Position numbers and translations under genes: made by a program
Shown: positions 9,185 to 16,671 of the stretch, piece after piece
Layout of the letters: each line of letters starts with the position of its first letter
Position numbering within the stretch: the first letter of the stretch is position 1
Notes under the pieces: model-generated
The model's input: only the letters and a program-made list of their open reading frames with translations
What the model was told of the DNA's origin: nothing
Databases searched by the model: none
Assembly: GCF_017897595.1 (NCBI RefSeq)
Contig: NZ_JAGKIK010000002.1
Span: 248,001 to 312,000 of the forward strand
Length of the DNA stretch: 64,000 nt
Direction: 5' to 3'
From: Aquimarina sp. U1-2
GTDB lineage: Bacteria; Bacteroidota; Bacteroidia; Flavobacteriales; Flavobacteriaceae

Positions 9185-10150
9185 CTATTTTTCGCGGTTT
9201 AGAATAGGTAGAAATAAAAAGGATAGCGCACCAATCAAGATATTTACTGCGGTTTGCGACCCCCATAATATCCAGCCAAAAGCTTCGCCAGCCGGTTGAT
9301 CAATATCAAATACAAGTAAAATGGCAGCGATTGCCAATGGAAATGCACCAATACCACCATTGGTTGTAGACATAGCAATAGAACCAGCAACAAATGTGGC
9401 TAGAATGGGACCGATGGTAAGTGATGCGGTTTCAGGAACAGTAAATTTGACAACATAAAACATGGCGACATACAGAATCCAGATGAGTAGTGTATGCATA
9501 ATAAAAGCAACTTTTTGCCTGATTTTTGAAATACTTTGTATGCCTTCTAAAATCCCGTATCCAAAATCCCTAATTTTGACTAAAAAAGAGTGTTGGGTGG
9601 TTTTTAAGATTTTCAGAAATAGCACTCCTCCGATAAGTAAAACGATAAGGGCGCTGAGCATATAAAATTTTCCGGTGATGTTTTCTTTGAAGTAAAAAAA
9701 CAGGTCTTCAGATTGAAAAAGTAAAGTAAGACCGATGATGAGTAAGAGCATAATTAAATCGATGACCCTTTCTGAAATTATGGTACCCAGTGCTTTTTTA
9801 AAGGGTATATGCTCATAGGTCGAAATTGTACCCGCCCGTAAAACTTCACCAGACCTTGGAATTCCTAAATTAGCCAAATATCCTGCCATTACTGCCATAA
9901 AGCAATTAGAAAGCTTTGCAGAATATCCCAAGGGCTGTAATAAAAAATTCCACCGGTAGGCTCTAGACAAGTGAGAGGTAATTCCCATAACGATAGAAAG
10001 AATAATCCATTTAGGATCTGCTTGGTACACATATTGAAATGTTTTTTGACGTTCTTCTGGGGAAGCAGATGCTATAGAGTACCAAATTAAAAAAACTCCC
10101 AATGCTAGTGGGAGTATGATTTTTATAATTTTTATGAGTCTAGAATGCAA
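9185..10150 (-). CDS. Flippase-like integral membrane protein (YbhN/UPF0104 family)
   Basis: The 321-residue protein has about eight hydrophobic segments and the signature of the lysylphosphatidylglycerol synthase transmembrane/YbhN group: RAYRWNFLLQPLGY, then NLGIPRSGEVLRAGTIS, and near the end STTNGGIGAFPLAI. The C-terminal synthetase domain of MprF is absent, so it is expected to translocate a lipid rather than make one. It starts 6 nt after panD on the same strand, an operon arrangement, but no functional tie to pantothenate is evident. Confidence 0.9.
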   Translation of the reverse strand: MHSRLIKIIKIILPLALGVFLIWYSIASASPEERQKTFQYVYQADPKWIILSIVMGITSHLSRAYRWNFLLQPLGYSAKLSNCFMAVMAGYLANLGIPRSGEVLRAGTISTYEHIPFKKALGTIISERVIDLIMLLLIIGLTLLFQSEDLFFYFKENITGKFYMLSALIVLLIGGVLFLKILKTTQHSFLVKIRDFGYGILEGIQSISKIRQKVAFIMHTLLIWILYVAMFYVVKFTVPETASLTIGPILATFVAGSIAMSTTNGGIGAFPLAIAAILLVFDIDQPAGEAFGWILWGSQTAVNILIGALSFLFLPILNREK

Positions 10151-10156
10151 CTACGG

Positions 10157-10507
10157 CTATTTTAATAAGTTATTTTCCTCATTCGGAAAAAGAAGCTTGG
10201 GTTTGAAATTTTTGGCAGCTTCGATTTCCATCATTGCATACGTTATTAAAATGAGCACGTCGCCTTTTGCTACTTTTCTAGCAGCAGCACCATTAAGGGT
10301 TATTTCGCCGCTATTTCTTGGTCCGGGAATAGCGTAAGTTTCCAAGCGTTCACCGTTGTTGTTATTTACAATCTGTACTTTTTCACCTTCAATAATATTG
10401 GCAGCATCCATTAAGTCTTCGTCAATAGTAATGCTTCCGATATAATTTAGATCGGCTCCGGTAACTTTAACGCGATGAATTTTTGATTTTACTACGTGTA
10501 CAAACAT
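10157..10507 (-). CDS. panD: Aspartate 1-decarboxylase
   Basis: PanD makes beta-alanine from L-aspartate for pantothenate and CoA synthesis. It is a pyruvoyl enzyme that cleaves itself between Gly and Ser. The site is visible as [10 protein letters not shown], with the active Lys in VVKSKIHR and the conserved Tyr58-region motif GERLETYAI. The 116-residue length is normal. It lies 19 nt downstream of panC on the same strand, so both beta-alanine supply and its ligation to pantoate would be co-expressed. Confidence 0.98.
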   Translation of the reverse strand: MFVHVVKSKIHRVKVTGADLNYIGSITIDEDLMDAANIIEGEKVQIVNNNNGERLETYAIPGPRNSGEITLNGAAARKVAKGDVLILITYAMMEIEAAKNFKPKLLFPNEENNLLK

Positions 10508-10526
10508 GTTACAAAGTTAGTTATTT

Positions 10527-11375
10527 TTAGTTTAGGGCAATGTTATCAATAAGTCTTATTTCACCAGCAAACACAGCAATAAAAGCTCTATATTTAATGT
10601 TTTCCTTTTTTTGTTCGACTGATTTTAGATCTGATGTTTTGGCAATTTCAAAATATTCCAATTCTAATGTTGCGTTATGTTCAAATTGCTCGAAAACCCA
10701 ATGCTTTAATTCTATAACACTTTTTGTGCCAAATTTTTTTTTCACTTGTACTAAAGTTTTGTAGATCAGAGGAGAAGCTTTTAATTGCTCATTATTAAGT
10801 CTTTTATTTCGCGAACTTAACGCCAATCCGCTTTCTTCTCTAAAAATAGGGCAACCTATAATCTGCACTGACATTTTTTCAATGTCAACTAATTTTTTTA
10901 CAATTTGTAATTGCTGAAAATCCTTTTCTCCAAAATAGGCTCGGGTTGGTTTCACAATTTCGAAAAAATGCTTTAGTACAGTACCTACTCCGTCAAAATG
11001 ACCCGGTCTAAATTTACCTTCCATCTCATGTTCCAAACCTCCAAAATCATAATGAAGAGATGTGATGTCACTTGGATACACTTCTTTTACATCTGGAGTA
11101 AATACAAGTATATGAGTAGAAACCTCTTGTAAAAGCATAATATCTGCATCTAGTGTACGAGGGTAATTCACTAAATCTTCAGTAGTATTAAATTGTGTTG
11201 GATTAATAAAAATACTAACCACAACTACTTCATTTTCTTTAACTGCACGGTTTACCAGTTCGATATGTCCTTGGTGTAAAGCCCCCATAGTAGGTACAAA
11301 ACCAATAGTCCTTTGTGCTTCCAAATAAGGTGCAACAGCAGCAACTATATCTCGTCTTTTTTTATATACATACAT
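10527..11375 (-). CDS. panC: Pantothenate synthetase
   Basis: PanC ligates pantoate to beta-alanine with ATP. The sequence has the nucleotidyl-transferase HxGH region (PTMGALHQGH), the pantoate/ATP site MEGKFRPGHFDGVGTV, YFGEKDFQQL, and the KMSKS-like ALSSRNKRL. The frame continues 67 codons upstream, but those residues are not family-like and overlap the divergent promoter region, so I start at the ATG at 11375, giving 282 residues. On the minus strand a TATTTTTG box lies 21 nt upstream of this start, which supports the choice. Confidence 0.97.
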   Translation of the reverse strand: MYVYKKRRDIVAAVAPYLEAQRTIGFVPTMGALHQGHIELVNRAVKENEVVVVSIFINPTQFNTTEDLVNYPRTLDADIMLLQEVSTHILVFTPDVKEVYPSDITSLHYDFGGLEHEMEGKFRPGHFDGVGTVLKHFFEIVKPTRAYFGEKDFQQLQIVKKLVDIEKMSVQIIGCPIFREESGLALSSRNKRLNNEQLKASPLIYKTLVQVKKKFGTKSVIELKHWVFEQFEHNATLELEYFEIAKTSDLKSVEQKKENIKYRAFIAVFAGEIRLIDNIALN

Positions 11376-11396
11376 GAGCCTAAACTTAAAAGGGTG

Positions 11397-11404
11397 CAAA
11401 AATA
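11397..11404 (-). promoter_or_regulatory. -7 promoter element for panC
   Basis: On the minus strand this reads TATTTTTG, matching TANNTTTG, and it ends 21 nt before the chosen panC start codon. No perfect TTG is seen at the -33 position. Confidence 0.5.
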
Positions 11405-11435
11405 AGATATTACTGGCAGACTGCATAAATTTTCG

Positions 11436-11443
11436 TAATTTTG
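11436..11443 (+). promoter_or_regulatory. -7 promoter element for the GT5-like gene
   Basis: TAATTTTG matches TANNTTTG and lies 42 nt before the start codon at 11486. It is divergent from the panC promoter about 35 nt away. Confidence 0.55.
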
Positions 11444-11485
11444 CAAAATTAATTCCAAAAGGAGGACGATAAAAGTATCGATTAT

Positions 11486-12295
11486 ATGAAAGATAAGAGG
11501 ATATTGTATGTATCATCAGAAGTAATACCTTACCTGCCAGAGACTGAAATTTCTTCAATGTCTTTTGAAGCGCCAAGAATGGTCAATAGTAAAGGCGGTC
11601 AAATTAGAATTTTTATGCCCAGATATGGCAATATTAATGAAAGAAGGCATCAATTACACGAAGTAATTCGACTATCAGGGATGAATTTAGTGATTAACGA
11701 TTTAGACATGCCATTGATTATTAAAGTAGCTTCTATACCCAAAGAGCGTATGCAGGTTTATTTTATTGATAATGAAGATTATTTTAAACGCAAAGCTACT
11801 TTAACAGATGAAGAAGGAAATTTATTTCCTGACAATGATGAGCGTGCCATATTTTTTGCAAAAGGAGTTATTGAAACCGTTAAAAAATTGAACTGGTCAC
11901 CAGATGTCATACATGTTCATGGATGGTTAGCTTCACTTTTACCATTATATTTGAAACATTATTATGCGAATGAACCCCTATTTGGGCATAGTAGAATAGT
12001 TACATCTGTATACGATCATGGTTATAAAGGAACACTAGACCAAAACATGATGGCTAAAGTTAAATTTGATGGGATCGATGAAGAAAAAATCAAGGACTTA
12101 GATATTCCTACCTATAGCAACGTGATGAAAGTGGCTATAGATAATTCTGATGCAATTATCGTAGGTTCAGAACATATTCCTGAAGAACTTACCGAGCATT
12201 TAAAAACTATAGATCAACCTGTATTAGACTATAAAAAACCAGACGAATTTGCAGACGCCTATGAAGCCTTTTATCAAACAGAGGTATTAGTCTAG
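11486..12295 (+). CDS. Glycogen/starch synthase-like protein, N-terminal GT5 domain only
   Basis: The 269 residues match the N-terminal Rossmann domain of GT5 glycogen synthases: ILYVSSEVIPY at the start, SKGGQIRIFMPRYG in place of the usual K-x-G-G-L loop, VIHVHGWLASLLPLYLKHYY, and the YSNVMKVAIDNSDAIIVGS segment. The C-terminal nucleotide-sugar domain is absent, so full synthase activity is doubtful. The frame is intact and well formed, which argues against recent decay. It lies upstream of the DUF4270 gene and glmS on the same strand. A sugar-nucleotide or envelope role is only inference. Confidence 0.85.
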   Translation: MKDKRILYVSSEVIPYLPETEISSMSFEAPRMVNSKGGQIRIFMPRYGNINERRHQLHEVIRLSGMNLVINDLDMPLIIKVASIPKERMQVYFIDNEDYFKRKATLTDEEGNLFPDNDERAIFFAKGVIETVKKLNWSPDVIHVHGWLASLLPLYLKHYYANEPLFGHSRIVTSVYDHGYKGTLDQNMMAKVKFDGIDEEKIKDLDIPTYSNVMKVAIDNSDAIIVGSEHIPEELTEHLKTIDQPVLDYKKPDEFADAYEAFYQTEVLV

Positions 12296-12316
12296 GAGTG
12301 TACAAACTTCATATTT

Positions 12317-12410
12317 TATGAAATAAGCCATAACAATTAATATGATACCTATAGATGTGATTAAATGGCGATTCTATCTGACCATTAAAAACAATAAAAA
12401 TAAACAGATA
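12317..12410 (+). repeat. Leader segment shared with the SGNH hydrolase gene, copy 1
   Basis: This segment upstream of the DUF4270 gene resembles 22461-22557 upstream of the SGNH hydrolase gene over its whole length. Shared words are CATAACAATTAA, GATGT, CATCTGAC or TATCTGAC, and AACAATAAAAA near the end. The other copy runs straight into its start codon, whereas this one ends 27 nt before its gene. Confidence 0.6.
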
Positions 12411-12436
12411 AAACGAATAGTAAGAAATTTAAACGT

Positions 12437-14143
12437 ATGAAACCGATACATATTTTAATGAAAATACTATCTGCCATAGTGTTTATTATCAATGTTTTGT
12501 CTTGTGAAGACGATTTTAATTCAGTAGGAAGTGAGATTATCGGCGATGTAAACTTTCAGGATAGTCTGTATGTATCTATACCTGTAGCATACAGTAAAAA
12601 ATTTGAAAGGGTGCGTACAGATAATTTATCATATACCATAGAAGGTCGACAAGACATTTTATTTCACAGTAGTATGTTAGGTGTTTATAATGATCCTATT
12701 TACGGCCAGTCGGTATATAGTGTTCTCTCACAAATACAAGCTCCGTCATATCCCATTACTTTTGGGAATAATGCTGTTTTGGATAGTGTTGTTTTAACAT
12801 TACCTTATTTAAGTCGTCCTGTAGAGCAACGATCGGTCGATGTATCATTAACAAATGCTGATGGTACTACAGTCATAGTACCTGAAATGGTGACTACGTA
12901 TGAGCTGGATTCTATTTATCAAAACCAGCCGTTTAAATTATCGATATATCAATCCAACTATTTTCTTCGGGATTTTGACCCTTCAACTACAGAAAGGCAA
13001 GCTTATTATTCTAACGATTTAGAGAATTTTGAAGCCCAGTTAATGTCTAAAGATCCATTATTTGTTAATACTTCTTTTGTTCCTTCTAATGCTGAATTGA
13101 TCCTAACTAGTCCAGATACGGAATCTGACGATGATACAGCTCCAGATCGCAACAGGGTAGCGCCCAGATTAAGAGCCAAACTGCCTGTTGAAACATTCAA
13201 AGAACAGTTTCTTGACAAAGAAGGAAGTACAGAACTGAGTAATTCAAGTAATTTTGAAAATTATTTTAGGGGAATTTATTTAAAGGCTGAACCCAATGAC
13301 TCGGGAACAGGTAATTTGTTGTATTTCAATCTTAGAGAAGCTACGATTACGTTGTATTATAAGACAGAAACCGCTGCCAATGGCGATACTCCCGCCACCG
13401 AAAGTCAAGAAGAGCTCACGTTATCTTTTTCAACAAACGCAATAAATTTTATTAATACTGCCTTTAATCCTATGATCGCTGCAGAATTAGCACCTGATAA
13501 TCAAGATCAAATTAATGGTGAAGAAAATTTATATCTCAAAGGAGGGGATGGGTCTATAGCAGTAATAGATCTGTTTAACAGAACAGTTGTTAACGAAAAC
13601 GGAGAAGAAGAAAATGAGTTCGAGTATTTAAAAAGACAGAATTGGTTAATTAATGATGCGAATCTTAAGTTTTACATCAATCAAGATCTAGTAACTTCTG
13701 GTGACGCAGAACCCGAAAGAATCTATATTTTTAATATGGAGAATGGGAGTATTTTAGGAGATTATGGATTAGATATAAGGTTTCAATTAAGTAACCTTGG
13801 TGACCCTGTTAATTCTATTTTAAATCATTTGGGCCGTATTAATCGTGGGGCTGATGATCAGGGAGAATTCTACAGGATACGATTAACACAACATATCATT
13901 GATCTTTTTAACGAAGATGTTGAGAACATAAAATTAGGAGTTTCGGTTTCTCAAAATGTTAATATTACCTCTAGCACAACCGGAGATACTGTTAACGAGA
14001 GCGATGAGATTATCCCTACCTCATCCATCATATCTCACGAAGGCACGATCTTGTATGGAAACTCGCCTAACGTTCCCGAATCGAAACGATTACAACTCGA
14101 AATTTTTTATACAGTATCAAAAAATAATATAACCAGTAACTAA
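12437..14143 (+). CDS. DUF4270 outer-membrane lipoprotein
   Basis: The protein has 568 residues and a lipoprotein signal ending in INVLSCEDD. The mature part is acidic and beta-rich, with repeated short strands such as LDSVVLTLPYL and NLLYFNLREATITLYYKT, typical of DUF4270 proteins of this phylum, whose function is not established. It ends 15 nt before glmS and may be cotranscribed with it; this gene order appears in other flavobacteria as far as I recall. The start is chosen at the ATG that opens the signal peptide. Confidence 0.88.
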   Translation: MKPIHILMKILSAIVFIINVLSCEDDFNSVGSEIIGDVNFQDSLYVSIPVAYSKKFERVRTDNLSYTIEGRQDILFHSSMLGVYNDPIYGQSVYSVLSQIQAPSYPITFGNNAVLDSVVLTLPYLSRPVEQRSVDVSLTNADGTTVIVPEMVTTYELDSIYQNQPFKLSIYQSNYFLRDFDPSTTERQAYYSNDLENFEAQLMSKDPLFVNTSFVPSNAELILTSPDTESDDDTAPDRNRVAPRLRAKLPVETFKEQFLDKEGSTELSNSSNFENYFRGIYLKAEPNDSGTGNLLYFNLREATITLYYKTETAANGDTPATESQEELTLSFSTNAINFINTAFNPMIAAELAPDNQDQINGEENLYLKGGDGSIAVIDLFNRTVVNENGEEENEFEYLKRQNWLINDANLKFYINQDLVTSGDAEPERIYIFNMENGSILGDYGLDIRFQLSNLGDPVNSILNHLGRINRGADDQGEFYRIRLTQHIIDLFNEDVENIKLGVSVSQNVNITSSTTGDTVNESDEIIPTSSIISHEGTILYGNSPNVPESKRLQLEIFYTVSKNNITSN

Positions 14144-14158
14144 CAAAAAATTATAAGA

Positions 14159-16006
14159 ATGTGCGGAATTGTAGGATACATAGGTCATAGGGATGCCTAT
14201 CCAATTGTTTTAAAAGGCTTGAAACGATTAGAATATAGAGGATATGATTCAGCAGGAATCGCACTCTATGATGGTAACGATATTAAGTTGTCAAAAACAA
14301 AAGGTAAAGTTGCAGATCTAGAGAAACGATTAACAAGCGAGATCCCAACTACCGGAAGTTTAGGGATAGGACATACACGATGGGCAACTCATGGGGTACC
14401 CAACGATATTAATTCGCACCCACATTATTCAAATTCTGGGAATCTTGTAATTATTCACAATGGAATCATTGAGAATTACGAGGCGCTAAGACAAGAATTA
14501 CAAAAACGAGGATTTAGCTTTACTTCTGAAACCGATACTGAAGTATTAGTCAATTTAATTGAAGATGTAAAGAATAAAGAAAATATAAAATTAGGAAAAG
14601 CAGTTCAAGTAGCGCTTAATCAAACGGTAGGTGCTTATGCGATCGCAGTTTTCGACAAAGAAAAACCAGACGAAATTGTAGTTGCCAGATTAGGTAGTCC
14701 TTTGGCAATAGGTGTGGGAGAAGACGAGTTTTTTGTTGCCTCAGACGCTTCTCCGTTTTTAGAATATACCAATAATGCCATTTATCTCGAAGATGGAGAG
14801 ATGGCTATTGTACGAAGAAATAAAGGCGTAAAGGTTAGAAAAATTAAAGACGATAAGCTAGTCGAGCCTTATGTTCAAGAACTTCAGATCAACCTTGAGC
14901 AAATAGAAAAAGGGGGTTATGATCACTTTATGCTCAAAGAGATATATGAACAACCCAACGCGATAAGTGATACGTTTAGAGGAAGAATGCGGGTTGCCGA
15001 GGGTATTATCAAAATGGCAGGGATCGATGATAACCTTGCTAAATTGCTTAATGCCAAACGAATTATTGTAATTGCTTGTGGTACTTCGTGGCACGCAGGT
15101 CTTGTAGCCGAGTATATATTTGAAGAATTAGTTCGTCTTCCTGTAGAAGTAGAGTACGCCTCTGAATTTAGATACAGAAATCCCGTAATACATCAGGATG
15201 ATGTAATTATTGCCATCTCGCAAAGTGGAGAAACTGCAGATACCATGGCAGCTATCAAATTGGCTAAAGAAAAAGGCGCTTTTGTTTTTGGTATTTGTAA
15301 CGTGGTTGGATCTTCAATTTCTAGAGAAACACATGCTGGAGCGTATACTCATGCTGGTCCAGAAATCGGTGTTGCGTCAACAAAAGCATTTACTACCCAA
15401 ATCACCATTCTTTCGCTAATAGCATTAAAACTAGCTGAAAGAAAAGGTACCATATCTACCAGTGACTTTCATTATTATTTGCAAGAGCTTGAAAGAATTC
15501 CAGAGAAAGTAAAGACTGCCTTAGAATCTGATAGTCATATAAGGCATATTGCCGATACATATAAAAATGCGAAGAACTTTTTGTATTTAGGTAGAGGTTA
15601 TAATTTTCCTGTGGCATTAGAAGGCGCATTAAAATTAAAAGAAATTTCTTACATACATGCAGAAGGCTACCCGGCTGCCGAAATGAAGCATGGTCCTATC
15701 GCACTTATAGATGATCAAATGCCTGTAGTTGTTATCGCCACAAAAAAAGGACATTACGACAAGGTAGTAAGTAATATTCAGGAAATAAAATCCAGAAAAG
15801 GAAAAATTATCGGGATCGTTACAGCGGGCGATGTTACTGTAAAAGAACTGGCAGATCACGTTATTGAAATACCAGAAACAGAAGAATTTCTTACACCTTT
15901 ACTCACCACTATACCGCTACAGTTATTATCTTATCATATTGCTGTAATGCTTGATAAGAATGTAGACCAGCCAAGAAATTTAGCTAAATCTGTAACGGTA
16001 GAGTAA
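14159..16006 (+). CDS. glmS: Glutamine-fructose-6-phosphate aminotransferase (isomerizing)
   Basis: GlmS makes glucosamine-6-phosphate, the first step to UDP-GlcNAc for peptidoglycan and lipopolysaccharide. The N-terminal glutaminase opens with MCGIVGYIG, where Cys2 is the nucleophile, followed by LEYRGYDSAGIA and GHTRWATHGVPN. Two SIS domains follow: IACGTSWHAGLVAEY with ISQSGETADT, and YLGRGYNFPVALEGALKLKEIS. It ends in the family tail DQPRNLAKSVTVE. The 615-residue length is normal. A strong hairpin terminator lies about 85 nt downstream. Confidence 0.98.
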   Translation: MCGIVGYIGHRDAYPIVLKGLKRLEYRGYDSAGIALYDGNDIKLSKTKGKVADLEKRLTSEIPTTGSLGIGHTRWATHGVPNDINSHPHYSNSGNLVIIHNGIIENYEALRQELQKRGFSFTSETDTEVLVNLIEDVKNKENIKLGKAVQVALNQTVGAYAIAVFDKEKPDEIVVARLGSPLAIGVGEDEFFVASDASPFLEYTNNAIYLEDGEMAIVRRNKGVKVRKIKDDKLVEPYVQELQINLEQIEKGGYDHFMLKEIYEQPNAISDTFRGRMRVAEGIIKMAGIDDNLAKLLNAKRIIVIACGTSWHAGLVAEYIFEELVRLPVEVEYASEFRYRNPVIHQDDVIIAISQSGETADTMAAIKLAKEKGAFVFGICNVVGSSISRETHAGAYTHAGPEIGVASTKAFTTQITILSLIALKLAERKGTISTSDFHYYLQELERIPEKVKTALESDSHIRHIADTYKNAKNFLYLGRGYNFPVALEGALKLKEISYIHAEGYPAAEMKHGPIALIDDQMPVVVIATKKGHYDKVVSNIQEIKSRKGKIIGIVTAGDVTVKELADHVIEIPETEEFLTPLLTTIPLQLLSYHIAVMLDKNVDQPRNLAKSVTVE

Positions 16007-16017
16007 CATTCAGATTT

Positions 16018-16079
16018 TATTGGCATCGCCAAATGATATAATATCACAAGGCTTGCCTCCGAGGTAATTTACTCGATTC
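16018..16079 (+). repeat. Modular hairpin repeat, copy A
   Basis: The copy begins TTGGC-atc-GCCAA, continues with the palindrome TGATATAATATCA, then AAGGCTTGCCT and CCGAGGTAATTTACT. It sits directly after glmS. It is an intermediate-length form that lacks most of the middle module found in copies C and D. Confidence 0.75.
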
Positions 16080-16090
16080 GAATAGTAAAA

Positions 16091-16129
16091 AATGCTGATT
16101 AAGAAAATTTTCTTAATCAGTATTTTTTT
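16091..16129 (+). terminator. Terminator of the glmS operon
   Basis: A perfect 26-nt palindrome, CTGATTAAGAAAA and its complement, at 16095-16120 is followed by a run of seven T. It is the first terminator after the GT5-DUF4270-glmS run. Confidence 0.85.
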
Positions 16130-16671
16130 GATTGTAGGCTCAACAAGTATTGATTTAGCTATTACTGTAATTGGATTACCGGTAAAGACTCTTGGATTTC
16201 GAGTCCTGCTGAACTTGTTTCATTGTTCCAATTCATAAAGTATTAAAAATTAATAATTTATGAGATGCTGAAATAAATTCAGCATGACGCAATCAAGGGA
16301 TTATTACCTATAAGTGATATTCGAAATTGTAATAAGACGGGTTAAAATAGACGCATTTTAGGCAGTACAAGTACTAAGTTTACGCATCGATACATCACTC
16401 ACTTTTTTCTTCATCCTTTATATAATTAATCATCAATTTTAGAGTTATGAAATAAGTTTATGCGAAAACGAAGTAGTAACATCTATTAGAATAGTATGCA
16501 TTGTTGAATGTTTTTTGTTTTGAAAATAGTAAAAATCGTTGAAGAACAATTTTTTATCGTTTAAGAGACTAATTTCTTTTGTATTTCATAAAAAAGTCTA
16601 TTTTTGCAGCCCAAAATACATCATCTTATGCATGCATAAGAAAAAAACCTAAATTATAAAAGAATCTACTT
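16130..16671 (+). other. Intergenic region before the TonB receptors
   Basis: I see no gene here. It contains a hairpin ATGCTGAA-ataaa-TTCAGCAT (16265-16285), preceded by CCTGCTGAACTTGTTTCA; these related words look like remnants of a dispersed intergenic repeat. The 3' end carries the promoter of the first receptor. The long leader could hold regulation, but nothing else is recognisable. Confidence 0.5.
16579..16606 (+). promoter_or_regulatory. Promoter of the first TonB receptor
   Basis: TTG (16579-16581), a 17-nt spacer and TATTTTTG (16599-16606) match the Bacteroidota housekeeping promoter. A leader of about 60 nt follows. Confidence 0.7.

Noticed and set aside
10527..11576. Extended panC with 67 more N-terminal residues
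   Set aside because: The extra residues are not family-like and cover the divergent promoters; the ATG at 11375 gives a normal 282-residue enzyme.
16190..16215. A tRNA T-arm-like word (TTTCGAGTCC)
   Set aside because: The flanking bases do not form a 5-bp stem, and no acceptor stem or anticodon arm can be found nearby; it is part of a repeat-like intergenic stretch.
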